From the NCBI GenBank assembly GCA_963642145.1, contig CAVIFU010000072.1, positions 1-5,595 on the forward strand: 5,595 nucleotides of DNA. The letters are read 5' to 3'. The translations under genes were made by a program, and so were the position numbers. The stretch is from Stercoripulliclostridium_A sp963642145. GTDB lineage: Bacteria; Bacillota; Clostridia; Christensenellales; DTU072. Within the stretch, counting starts at the first letter, position 1. Every line of letters starts with the position of its first letter. Below the pieces are notes generated by a model, which was not told where the DNA came from, ran no database searches, and saw only the letters and a program-made list of their open reading frames with translations. This document shows, one piece after another, positions 1 to 5,570 of the stretch.

Positions 1-50
1 CAATAGCACTCTGCGCACAAAAAATTATACATCGGGATTTTTGCGATATA

Positions 51-80
51 ACTCTCACCCGCCCACCCTAATTGGAGAGT
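51..80 (-). repeat. Inverted copy of the G-rich element with flanking 6-bp inverted repeat
   Basis: On the minus strand 69-56 reads AGGGTGGGCGGGTG, identical to the right-hand G-rich core but in opposite orientation. Here only three G-runs of three are present. ACTCTC (51-56) and GAGAGT (75-80) form 6-bp arms around it. It directly abuts the left heptad array, whereas at the right end 28 bases separate the two elements. Confidence 0.6.
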
Positions 81-100
81 GAAGAGTGAAGTGTGAAGTT
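76..100 (+). repeat. Heptad repeat (AGWGTGA)x3 + AGTT, left copy
   Basis: AGAGTGA, AGAGTGA and AGTGTGA run in tandem and end in AGTT, the same length, orientation and ending as the right-hand copy more than 5 kb away. The last heptad plus AGTT is identical in both. No open reading frame covers it. Confidence 0.8.
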
Positions 101-188
101 AAGGATTCTTTGATTAATAATGCTTAAAATATTTTAATATATTTCAATATCAAAAAATCCAATAAAAAAGCAAAAAACTCAACTTTTT

Positions 189-213
189 CTTAGAAGCGAA
201 CCGTACTTCTAAG
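189..213 (-). terminator. Hairpin at the end of the methyltransferase gene, possible terminator
   Basis: CTTAGAAG and CTTCTAAG form a perfect 8-bp stem around a 9-base loop; the methyltransferase stop codon lies in one arm. On the plus strand it is followed by GG and five Ts (216-220), a good rightward terminator tail. On the minus strand the arm is followed by AAAAAGTTGAG and only then by runs of T (177-172, 170-165), so leftward termination is less canonical. It may act in both directions or serve a gene converging from the left. Confidence 0.5.
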
Positions 214-760
214 GGTTTTTAATGATAAAGTATGGACGCGGAAAATCGCCCTTCCAATTGTCAAAAGTTACGCCGAGCACTTGATATTTGTCGGAATCGA
301 GGGATTTGAGGTAAGGTATTACGGCGTCGCGCTCCGCATATCCCGTGGCACCGCCGGAATAAATCGTGACGGCAAGCAGTCCGCCGTCTTTGAGTAGAGT
401 TAGCGCCGCTTCTATCGCGGGGATAGTGTCCGTGGCGTGGGTAAATACGGTGTGGTCTCCGCCCGGGAGGTAGCCGAGGTTGAATACAACGCATGCAACG
501 GTATTCGGATCGGCGTAATCAGCCATATGCGCGTGCGTATCGAGGTGAACCTCTGCGCGGAGTCCGCGCGTTTTGAGCAACGCCTCGGTACTGCGCACGG
601 CTTCCTCTTGGATGTCAAACGCTATTACGCGCCCTTTATCCCCGACAAGCTCCGACAAAAAAGCCGCGTCGTATCCGCGCCCGGCGGTAGCGTCTATGCA
701 GGTATCGCCGTAGGCTACGAATTTTTCGATTACTTCGTGTACGATTTTAAGTGCGTTCAT
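209..760 (-). CDS. mnmM: YtqB/MnmM-family SAM-dependent tRNA methyltransferase
   Basis: The 183-residue protein is a class I SAM-dependent methyltransferase of the family long labelled 'rRNA methylase' (YtqB) and since shown in Bacillus subtilis to be MnmM, which methylates aminomethyl(thio)uridine at tRNA wobble position 34. Motif I is DATAGRGYD (23-31), the acidic SAM-ribose residue is Asp49 (AFDIQ), and the family signature NLGYLPGGD is at 94-102. A later motif usually like YxGHxxG reads YSGGATG (134-140), a small departure. An in-frame ATG at 802 exists, but that stretch forms the arms of the hypA terminator hairpin, so the ATG at 760 (MNALK) is chosen. No clear Shine-Dalgarno precedes it: the only GGAG (808-805) is on the far side of the hairpin. 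How it is transcribed is unclear, since the terminator ends only 12 bases upstream; read-through or a hidden promoter is needed. It is probably unrelated functionally to the hyp genes. Stop codon TAG. Confidence 0.88.
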   Translation of the reverse strand: MNALKIVHEVIEKFVAYGDTCIDATAGRGYDAAFLSELVGDKGRVIAFDIQEEAVRSTEALLKTRGLRAEVHLDTHAHMADYADPNTVACVVFNLGYLPGGDHTVFTHATDTIPAIEAALTLLKDGGLLAVTIYSGGATGYAERDAVIPYLKSLDSDKYQVLGVTFDNWKGDFPRPYFIIKNP

Positions 761-772
761 GATTTTACAAAA

Positions 773-802
773 ATGCACCCAAAAGCGGACTTTCGGGTGC
801 AT
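773..802 (-). terminator. Intrinsic terminator after hypA
   Basis: On the minus strand ATGCACCC-GAAAG, a four-base loop TCCG, and CTTTT-GGGTGCAT form a 13-bp stem with one G-T wobble, followed directly by TTTTGT (772-767). This is a classic Rho-independent terminator pointing left, 19 bases after the hypA stop codon. There is no T-run on the other side, so it is one-directional. It ends the hyp transcript and argues that the downstream methyltransferase is a separate unit. Confidence 0.85.
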
Positions 803-821
803 TACTCCGATATTTAGGTAC

Positions 822-1166
822 TCAATCTACCACTATTTCTTTGATAACGACTTCATTGCCGCTAACCAAATACGTGTTGCCGCTACCGCAATGCGGACAG
901 GTCTTGCCGTACTCAACCGTGGGATAAGTCTTGCCACAATCCTCACAGTACGTTACCGCCGGTATATCGATGACGGAAAGTTCGGCTCCGTCCAATACGC
1001 CCGTGCGCTTGGCGTTCCAGTTCCAACAGTCTATAAGCTGATCTTTGACAACCGTGCTTACTTCGCCGATCTCGACAATGACTTTATTTACTTTGGAAAC
1101 GCCGTTCTCTTCGGCGACCTTGACCACGGCATCCGCTATATGGAAAACTACTCCGAGTTCGTGCAT
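822..1166 (-). CDS. hypA: HypA nickel metallochaperone
   Basis: This 114-residue protein is HypA/HybF, which binds one nickel ion and hands it with HypB to the large subunit of [NiFe]-hydrogenase (in some bacteria to urease). The N-terminal MHE gives the nickel ligand His2 and neighbouring Glu3. The structural zinc site is the pair CEDC (74-77) and CPHC (90-93). Length and the C-terminal ending VVIKEIVVD are normal for the family. The start codon shares one base with the stop of the oxidoreductase gene (TAATG arrangement), and a GGAG at 1180-1177 lies 10 bases upstream. It is the last gene of the four-gene unit and is followed after 19 bases by an intrinsic terminator. hypC, hypD, hypE and hypF are not in the window, so any full hydrogenase-maturation set would have to be elsewhere in the genome. 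Confidence 0.96.
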   Translation of the reverse strand: MHELGVVFHIADAVVKVAEENGVSKVNKVIVEIGEVSTVVKDQLIDCWNWNAKRTGVLDGAELSVIDIPAVTYCEDCGKTYPTVEYGKTCPHCGSGNTYLVSGNEVVIKEIVVD

Positions 1167-4039
1167 TATTTATTGGCTCCGTTGGCTTTCTTTTTGGCGC
1201 GTTCGGCTTTGACGTATTCTTTGTGCTTGGCTTGGGAAGCCTTCTCTTCCGCGGTCTTCTTGCCGAAAGTGATCTTGATGGCACGCTTTAAGGCATAAGG
1301 CAATATCGCTTTGAACTTGTCTTCGCTCCTGACCATGGTGGACGCCTCGGGATGATCGCGATGCAGATGTATAGCGTCAAACATGCACTTTGTGGTGCAA
1401 ATTCCGCAACCTATACATTTGTTTTCGTCAACCACGCTTGCGCCGCAACCCAAGCAACGTGAAGCCTCTGCGCGTACCTGCTCTTCCGTAAGTACGCCGT
1501 GTACGTCACGGAAAGAGTGCTTGTCGTACTCGGCGATGTTTTGCGCCTCTTGTCTGCCTTCGGTATCGTAGGAATCGATAACAAGGTTGTCTTTGTCAAG
1601 CTCGATAAAGTCGCGACGGTTCCTACCTATCGTCATGCTCGCGCCCGGTTGTACGTAACGATGCAAAGACTCAGCCGCGTTCTTGCCTGCCTCGATGGCA
1701 TCGATGGCAAACTTGGGTCCCGAATAAACGTCACCGCCGACAAAGATGTCGGGCTCTGCCGTTTGATAGGTCAACGCGTCCGCTACGGGGTAGTTGCCGT
1801 GGTGGAATTCCACCTTGGATCCTTTGAGCAGTTCGCCCCATTCGACCGTTTGTCCTATGGCGTATACGACGTTGTTCGCTTCCACCGTGACGGTATCGTT
1901 CTCGTCATATTTGGGACTGAAACGTCCGGTTTCGGGATCCTTAACGTGCAAACATCTCTTGAATACGACGGCTTTGACATTGCCGTTTTCGTCCTTCAAA
2001 ATCTCCTTGGGTCCGTAGCCGTTGACTACGTCTATGCCGTCCTCTAAGGTCTCCTTGACTTCCTTCTTGGAAGCGGGCATCTCTTCCCTCGACTCAAGCG
2101 AATAGAGCGCTACGCTCTCCGCGCCGAGTCTGACGCTCGTGCGTGCGCAGTCTACAGCGACGTTACCGCCGCCTATTACTACCGTCTTGCCATTTAGGCG
2201 AGGTTCTTGATTGTCGGTAGCCTCTCCCAAGAATTTGACGGCTGTCGTCGCGCCTACGGCGTCCTCGCCGGGGATACCCGGCAAACGCGCGCCTTGGCAA
2301 CCTATTGCTACATAGAAGGCTTTGTATCCCTTGGCTCTAAGTTCGTCCAACGTGACGTCTTTGCCTACGTTAACGCCGCATTTGAATTCTACGCCGAGTG
2401 CGCGCAAAACGTCGATTTCAGCTTCAATGACGTCCTTTTCGAGCTTATAGGAAGGTATTCCGTAAGTAAGCATGCCGCCGGGACGAGCGTGGCGCTCGAA
2501 TACGGTGGGTTTGTAGCCCATGGTGGCAAGATAGTATGCGCAAGAAAGTCCGGCAGGTCCGGCGCCGATAACGGCTATCTTTTGCGACCAAGTCTTTTCG
2601 ACGTTGGACGGTATGACTACCGGCGGTACGAATCTCGTTTCGGCGTGTAAATCACGCTCTGCGATAAACTTCTTGATGTCGTCTATCGCGACGGCTTCGT
2701 CTATGGTTCCGCGCGTGCATTGCGCTTCGCAACGCTTATTGCAGACTCTTCCGCATATTGCGGGGAACGGATTGTCTTTTTTGATAAGTTCAAGCGCTTC
2801 GCCGTACTTGCCCTCTTTTGCCTTGCGGATGTAACCTTGGACGGATACGTGCGCGGGGCATGCCACTTTGCAGGGGGCGGTACCGGTATCATAGCAGTTC
2901 TTGCGGTTGTTGTCGCGGTAGTCCTCGTCCCACTTGTCGGGTCCCCAGCTCAGGTTGTCGGGGAGTTCGTGCTTGGGATACTTGACTTCGCCGTTCTTGG
3001 TGCAAAGCTTTTGTCCGAGCTTGACGGCGCCTGCGGGGCAATACTCTACGCATTTACCGCATGCTACGCACTTATCGCGCTCAACCTTTGCGGTGTACGC
3101 GCTGCGCGATAGGTTGGGCGTATTGAATAATTGAGAGGTGCGGAGAGCGTTACAGATATTTACGTTGCAGTTGCATATCGCGAATATCTTGTTCTGTCCG
3201 TCGATATTGGTGATCTGATGTACGAATCCGTTGGCTTCGGCATTGCGCAAGATTTGCATCGCCTCTTCGTAGGTGATGTCCCTGCCCTTGCCGGTTTCCC
3301 TACAATAATCCGCCATGTCGCCTATGCCGATACACCACTCGTCCGCGCTGTTGGCGCAACCTTCGCCGAGCTTGGCTCTGCCGTAACGGCAGGAGCATAT
3401 GCCTACGCCGAGGTGTCCTTCATACTTTTTGAGCCAGTAGGAGAGGCGTTCGATGTCCATAACGTTGTTCTCCATGCTGATTGCCTTTTCCACCGGTATA
3501 ACGTGCATGCCGATGCCCGCGCCGCCCGGAGGCACCATGGGCGTTACTTTGGCAAGAGGTAGGAACGTCATGCGTTCAAAGAACATGGCAAGTTCCGGAT
3601 GATCGTCAAGCTGTTTTTTGACCATGTTGGTGAATTCCGCAGAGCCCGGGACGAACATCGGGAGAACGTAACGTCTTACGTGCGGTGCGCCCGGAATAGG
3701 TCCGTCGTCGGTGTAATGATCGCCGTAATCGTACTCCAAAATGCCGATGTCGCTCATCTCTTTGAGGATCTTCTCCAAATCCTCTTTCTTATACTCGGGA
3801 TTCATGGCGTGTAGATCCTCAAACGTATAGTGGGTGCGTAGATTCATTTTGAGAGCTATGTCCGCCATTTCGTCAGTGACGACGCATGCAAGTCCCCAGT
3901 ATTCGGGGTCGTTGACGGTAACACCGGCTATCTTGTGGTCGATACAGTCGGTAATTTTACGCGCCAGCTTAAGAATCTTTTCTCTCGGGTTCGGATCCCC
4001 CATAAATTTAGGGACGAACGCATTGCTCATTTCCGGCAT
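1166..4039 (-). CDS. Multi-domain flavin/Fe-S NAD(P)-dependent oxidoreductase (GltD-like, ferredoxin domains at both ends)
   Basis: The 957-residue protein reads as a soluble electron-transfer enzyme. Residues 1-190 are mostly helical, with a winged-helix-like stretch near 55-127. A cysteine-rich region follows: Cys215, 217, 228, 236, 246 and Cys289, 291, 296. A ferredoxin motif CVACGKCVEYCP is at 324-335. Residues 381-462 are the GltD/NfnL-type Fe-S domain (Cys390, 394, 429, 433, 437, 441). The flavin Rossmann motif GAGPAG is at 492-497, the second dinucleotide motif GGGNVA at 623-628, and the closing FAD motif VGGD at 767-770. A C-terminal ferredoxin motif CIGCGICTTKC spans 875-885, preceded by CLGCG (862-866), and a lysine-rich tail ends the protein. 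No signal peptide or membrane segment is evident. The ATG at 4039 has AAGGAG 8 bases upstream; a second ATG at 4030 overlaps the hypB stop as ATGA but is too far from it. The C-terminal half resembles the small subunit of glutamate synthase and NfnB; the N-terminal third is not a named family to me. Substrate and electron partner are unknown. Placement between hypB and hypA suggests a role tied to a nickel enzyme (inference). Confidence 0.9.
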   Translation of the reverse strand: MPEMSNAFVPKFMGDPNPREKILKLARKITDCIDHKIAGVTVNDPEYWGLACVVTDEMADIALKMNLRTHYTFEDLHAMNPEYKKEDLEKILKEMSDIGILEYDYGDHYTDDGPIPGAPHVRRYVLPMFVPGSAEFTNMVKKQLDDHPELAMFFERMTFLPLAKVTPMVPPGGAGIGMHVIPVEKAISMENNVMDIERLSYWLKKYEGHLGVGICSCRYGRAKLGEGCANSADEWCIGIGDMADYCRETGKGRDITYEEAMQILRNAEANGFVHQITNIDGQNKIFAICNCNVNICNALRTSQLFNTPNLSRSAYTAKVERDKCVACGKCVEYCPAGAVKLGQKLCTKNGEVKYPKHELPDNLSWGPDKWDEDYRDNNRKNCYDTGTAPCKVACPAHVSVQGYIRKAKEGKYGEALELIKKDNPFPAICGRVCNKRCEAQCTRGTIDEAVAIDDIKKFIAERDLHAETRFVPPVVIPSNVEKTWSQKIAVIGAGPAGLSCAYYLATMGYKPTVFERHARPGGMLTYGIPSYKLEKDVIEAEIDVLRALGVEFKCGVNVGKDVTLDELRAKGYKAFYVAIGCQGARLPGIPGEDAVGATTAVKFLGEATDNQEPRLNGKTVVIGGGNVAVDCARTSVRLGAESVALYSLESREEMPASKKEVKETLEDGIDVVNGYGPKEILKDENGNVKAVVFKRCLHVKDPETGRFSPKYDENDTVTVEANNVVYAIGQTVEWGELLKGSKVEFHHGNYPVADALTYQTAEPDIFVGGDVYSGPKFAIDAIEAGKNAAESLHRYVQPGASMTIGRNRRDFIELDKDNLVIDSYDTEGRQEAQNIAEYDKHSFRDVHGVLTEEQVRAEASRCLGCGASVVDENKCIGCGICTTKCMFDAIHLHRDHPEASTMVRSEDKFKAILPYALKRAIKITFGKKTAEEKASQAKHKEYVKAERAKKKANGANK

Positions 4040-4707
4040 AAGTTATTCTCCTTATAAATTTTTATCCTGTTTTGTATTTCATCGGTCAAAGCGCGCATTC
4101 CTTCGCCGGTCTTTGCGCTTACGACAATGATTTTCGCGTTACGATTGAGGTGTTTGACCCTCTCTTTGAACTTGTCGACGTCAAAATCGAATACGCCTAA
4201 AACGTCCGATTTCGTCACAACGACAATGTCGCACTTGGTAAACATCAACGGATATTTGAGCGGTTTGTCGTCGCCCTCCGTCACCGATGACAACATCATG
4301 TTCAGATGCGCGCCGGTATCGAACTCCGCAGGGCAAACAAGATTGCCGATGTTCTCGAGTACTATTAAATCGGGACTGCCGAAATCGGCTGCCGCCAAGG
4401 CGTCACGCACCATGTACGCGTCGATGTGGCAGAGTCCGCCGTTGTGAATTTGCACGCACTCTATCCCCGCTCCGCGCGCGAGTCTGTCCGCGTCGAGGTC
4501 CGTTTCTATGTCAACGTCCATCGCGACAACTTTGTATTCGCGTTTGAGCTCCCCTATCAGGGCGGTGAGAAGTGTGGTCTTGCCGCTCCCGGGCGCAGAC
4601 ATAACGTTAATCATGAACATGCCTTGCTCCCGTAACGCCCTCCTCGTGGCGGACGCTATGGCGTCGTTATCGGCAAATGCCGATTCTTTAACCTCTATGA
4701 CTCTCAT
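4027..4707 (-). CDS. hypB: HypB-family nickel-incorporation GTPase, second tandem copy
   Basis: This is a 226-residue HypB paralog, by eye roughly half identical to the copy just upstream. Walker A is APGSGKT (38-44); the metal ligands are Cys93-His94 (NGGLCHIDA) and Cys125 (ENIGNLVCPAEFD); G4 is TKSD (165-168) and SAKTGEG is at 197-203. As in the first copy, there is no N-terminal CxxCGC or histidine-rich tail. An upstream in-frame ATG at 4740 would add 11 residues, but the ATG at 4707 is preferred: GGAGG (4716-4712) sits 4 bases before it, and MRVIEVK then aligns with the N-terminus of the first copy. The start lies inside the last codons of the first hypB, so the two are translationally coupled. 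The two proteins differ around the metal site and in the region after it, so a specialised partner or a heterodimer is possible, but nothing in the sequence proves it. The stop overlaps the start region of the oxidoreductase gene by 13 bp. Confidence 0.94.
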   Translation of the reverse strand: MRVIEVKESAFADNDAIASATRRALREQGMFMINVMSAPGSGKTTLLTALIGELKREYKVVAMDVDIETDLDADRLARGAGIECVQIHNGGLCHIDAYMVRDALAAADFGSPDLIVLENIGNLVCPAEFDTGAHLNMMLSSVTEGDDKPLKYPLMFTKCDIVVVTKSDVLGVFDFDVDKFKERVKHLNRNAKIIVVSAKTGEGMRALTDEIQNRIKIYKENNLCRK

Positions 4708-5362
4708 ATTCCCTCCGTGCGGTAAGTATAAGCTCGGCAAGCTCCTTGACGCCCTCCCCGGTCTTTGCCGAAGTAAAGACGATTTTCGCTTCGGGATTGA
4801 TGCGTTTGACGTCCGACTTGAATTTATCTACGTCGAAATCGAAATAGGGCAATGCGTCCTTCTTGGTGACTGCCACTATATCCGCAACGCCGAACATCAA
4901 CGAGTATTTGAGCGGTTTGTCGTCGCCCTCGGGCACCGATAACAACACGAGTTTGAGGTGCGCGCCGGTATCGAATTCGGCAGGGCAAACAAGATTGCCT
5001 ACGTTCTCCAAAAACACCAAATCCGCGCCTCCGTTAAGGGACTCGAGCCCCATGCGCGACATGCCTGCGTCTAAATGACACATGCCGCCCGTGTGCAGCT
5101 GTACCGCCTCCGCGCCGGCGCTACGAATTGTGTAGGCGTCTACGTCGCCGTCGATATCCGCTTCCATAACGGCAATTTTGCAACGGCCTTTGAGTTCCCC
5201 GATAAGGCTTACAAGCAACGTCGTCTTGCCGCTACCCGGCGACGACATCACATTGACATAAAACACGCCCCTTTCGGTAAGCTCCGACCTGAGTGCTTGC
5301 GCCCTATTATCGTTGGCTCCCACAATATCCTTTTTGAGTTCTACTATCTTAACGGATTCCAT
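4688..5362 (-). CDS. hypB: HypB-family nickel-incorporation GTPase, first tandem copy
   Basis: This is a 224-residue SIMIBI-class GTPase of the HypB family, which with HypA loads nickel into metalloenzymes, classically [NiFe]-hydrogenase, in the cytoplasm. A Walker A loop SPGSGKT lies at residues 41-47. The nickel/zinc site of the G domain is intact: Cys95-His96 (in TGGMCHLDA) and Cys126 (in ENVGNLVCPAEFD), matching the Cys-His...Cys ligands known from E. coli HypB. PEGDDKPLKY at 144-153 and SAKTGEG at 198-204 are family hallmarks. The G4 base-recognition motif reads TKKD (166-169) rather than NKxD. The N-terminal CxxCGC motif and histidine-rich stretch of some HypBs are absent, so this is the short form. 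The ATG start follows GAGG with a 10-base gap and aligns with the start of the paralog downstream. It is the first gene of the operon, and its 3' end overlaps the next hypB by 20 bp. Family assignment is very secure; the actual client enzyme is unknown. Confidence 0.95.
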   Translation of the reverse strand: MESVKIVELKKDIVGANDNRAQALRSELTERGVFYVNVMSSPGSGKTTLLVSLIGELKGRCKIAVMEADIDGDVDAYTIRSAGAEAVQLHTGGMCHLDAGMSRMGLESLNGGADLVFLENVGNLVCPAEFDTGAHLKLVLLSVPEGDDKPLKYSLMFGVADIVAVTKKDALPYFDFDVDKFKSDVKRINPEAKIVFTSAKTGEGVKELAELILTARREYESHRG

Positions 5363-5383
5363 TCGGTCACATCCTCACGTTGT

Positions 5384-5412
5384 AGTATATCATATTATAT
5401 ATAATTTTACAA
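5384..5412 (-). promoter_or_regulatory. Sigma-70-type promoter of the hypB-hypB-oxidoreductase-hypA operon
   Basis: On the minus strand TTGTAA (5412-5407) and TATACT (5389-5384) are separated by exactly 17 bases, and the -10 box is preceded by TGA (extended -10 TGn). Predicted transcription start is near 5377, giving a leader of about 15 bases that begins almost at the GAGG ribosome binding site (5376-5373). The spacer contains the 12-bp AT palindrome ATTATATATAAT (5394-5405). The leader is too short to hold a riboswitch. Confidence 0.75.
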
Positions 5413-5455
5413 CTGTTTTAAGAGTTTTAAGGATATTTCAGCAAATTCTCAAACC

Positions 5456-5473
5456 AAATGCAACGTTGCATTT
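5456..5473. promoter_or_regulatory. Perfect 18-bp palindrome, candidate operator
   Basis: AAATGCAACGTTGCATTT is perfectly self-complementary over 18 bases. It lies between the two outward-facing promoter candidates: 3 bases upstream of the rightward -35 box and 43 bases upstream of the hyp operon -35 box. The CG-centred AACGTT core resembles operators bound by LacI-family regulators, but the regulator cannot be identified. It has no T-run and a fully paired centre, so a terminator is unlikely. Confidence 0.5.
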
Positions 5474-5476
5474 ACT

Positions 5477-5504
5477 TTGAAAATTTACGTTTTAATAGTA
5501 TAGT
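5477..5504 (+). promoter_or_regulatory. Candidate divergent promoter pointing out of the right edge
   Basis: TTGAAA (5477-5482) and TATAGT (5499-5504) each match the consensus at five of six positions, with a 16-base spacer. It would start transcription near 5511, inside the heptad repeat, and run rightward. No start codon is seen before the window ends, so the gene it would serve is outside. AT-rich DNA yields such matches by chance, hence moderate confidence. Confidence 0.4.
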
Positions 5505-5526
5505 GTGAAGTGTGAAGTGTGAAGTT
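5502..5526 (+). repeat. Heptad repeat (AGTGTGA)x3 + AGTT, right copy
   Basis: Three exact tandem copies of AGTGTGA (5502-5508, 5509-5515, 5516-5522) end in AGTT. A closely matching array in the same orientation lies at the left end of the window, so this is an intergenic repeat type rather than local slippage alone. It overlaps the last bases of the candidate rightward -10 box. Confidence 0.8.
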
Positions 5527-5554
5527 GCGGTTAATATTTAATCGTCCTCTTAAA

Positions 5555-5570
5555 GGGTGGGCGGGTGGGG
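5555..5570 (+). other. G-quadruplex-type G-tract, paired with an inverted copy at the left end
   Basis: GGGTGGGCGGGTGGGG is four G-runs separated by single bases, the tightest canonical G-quadruplex pattern. The 14-mer AGGGTGGGCGGGTG (5554-5567) recurs as an exact reverse complement at 56-69. The tract is enclosed by short inverted repeats: GCGGT (5527-5531) with ACCGC (5571-5575), and GTCC (5544-5547) with GGAC (5569-5572). Confidence 0.65.

Larger units (their letters stand above)
1..208. other. Left intergenic region without a gene
   Basis: I see no coding region here. It is strongly AT-rich from about 108 to 190, with A-runs at 153-158, 165-170 and 172-177 that could bend the DNA. It holds the G-rich/heptad repeat block (51-100) and the left arm of the methyltransferase hairpin. 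A minus-strand TATAAT at 29-24 would point left out of the window, but no convincing -35 box is found. Confidence 0.6.

Noticed and set aside
24..29. Minus-strand TATAAT as a promoter pointing left out of the window
   Set aside because: No acceptable -35 box at 16-19 bases and no gene visible beyond the edge.
437..1298. Long plus-strand open frames opposite the methyltransferase and hypA genes
   Set aside because: They are mirror frames of well-supported minus-strand genes, show no known family features, and lack ribosome binding sites.
1499..3562. Several 130-180 codon plus-strand open frames opposite the oxidoreductase
   Set aside because: The minus-strand reading contains clear FAD, NAD(P) and Fe-S motifs throughout; the opposite frames have biased, low-meaning composition typical of shadows.
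4708..4740. Upstream start giving an 11-residue N-terminal extension of the second hypB
   Set aside because: The extension does not match the paralog, and the good ribosome binding site fits the ATG at 4707.
5363..5383. Nickel/cobalt riboswitch or NikR operator upstream of the operon
   Set aside because: The predicted leader is about 15 bases, far too short for a riboswitch, and no GTATGA-N16-TCATAC-type site is seen in 5363-5500.
5394..5405. ATTATATATAAT palindrome in the promoter spacer as an operator
   Set aside because: Simple alternating A/T sequence is expected by chance in such AT-rich DNA; noted only within the promoter entry.
5502..5526. Possible CRISPR or VNTR array
   Set aside because: Units are 7 bp with no spacers; only three copies.
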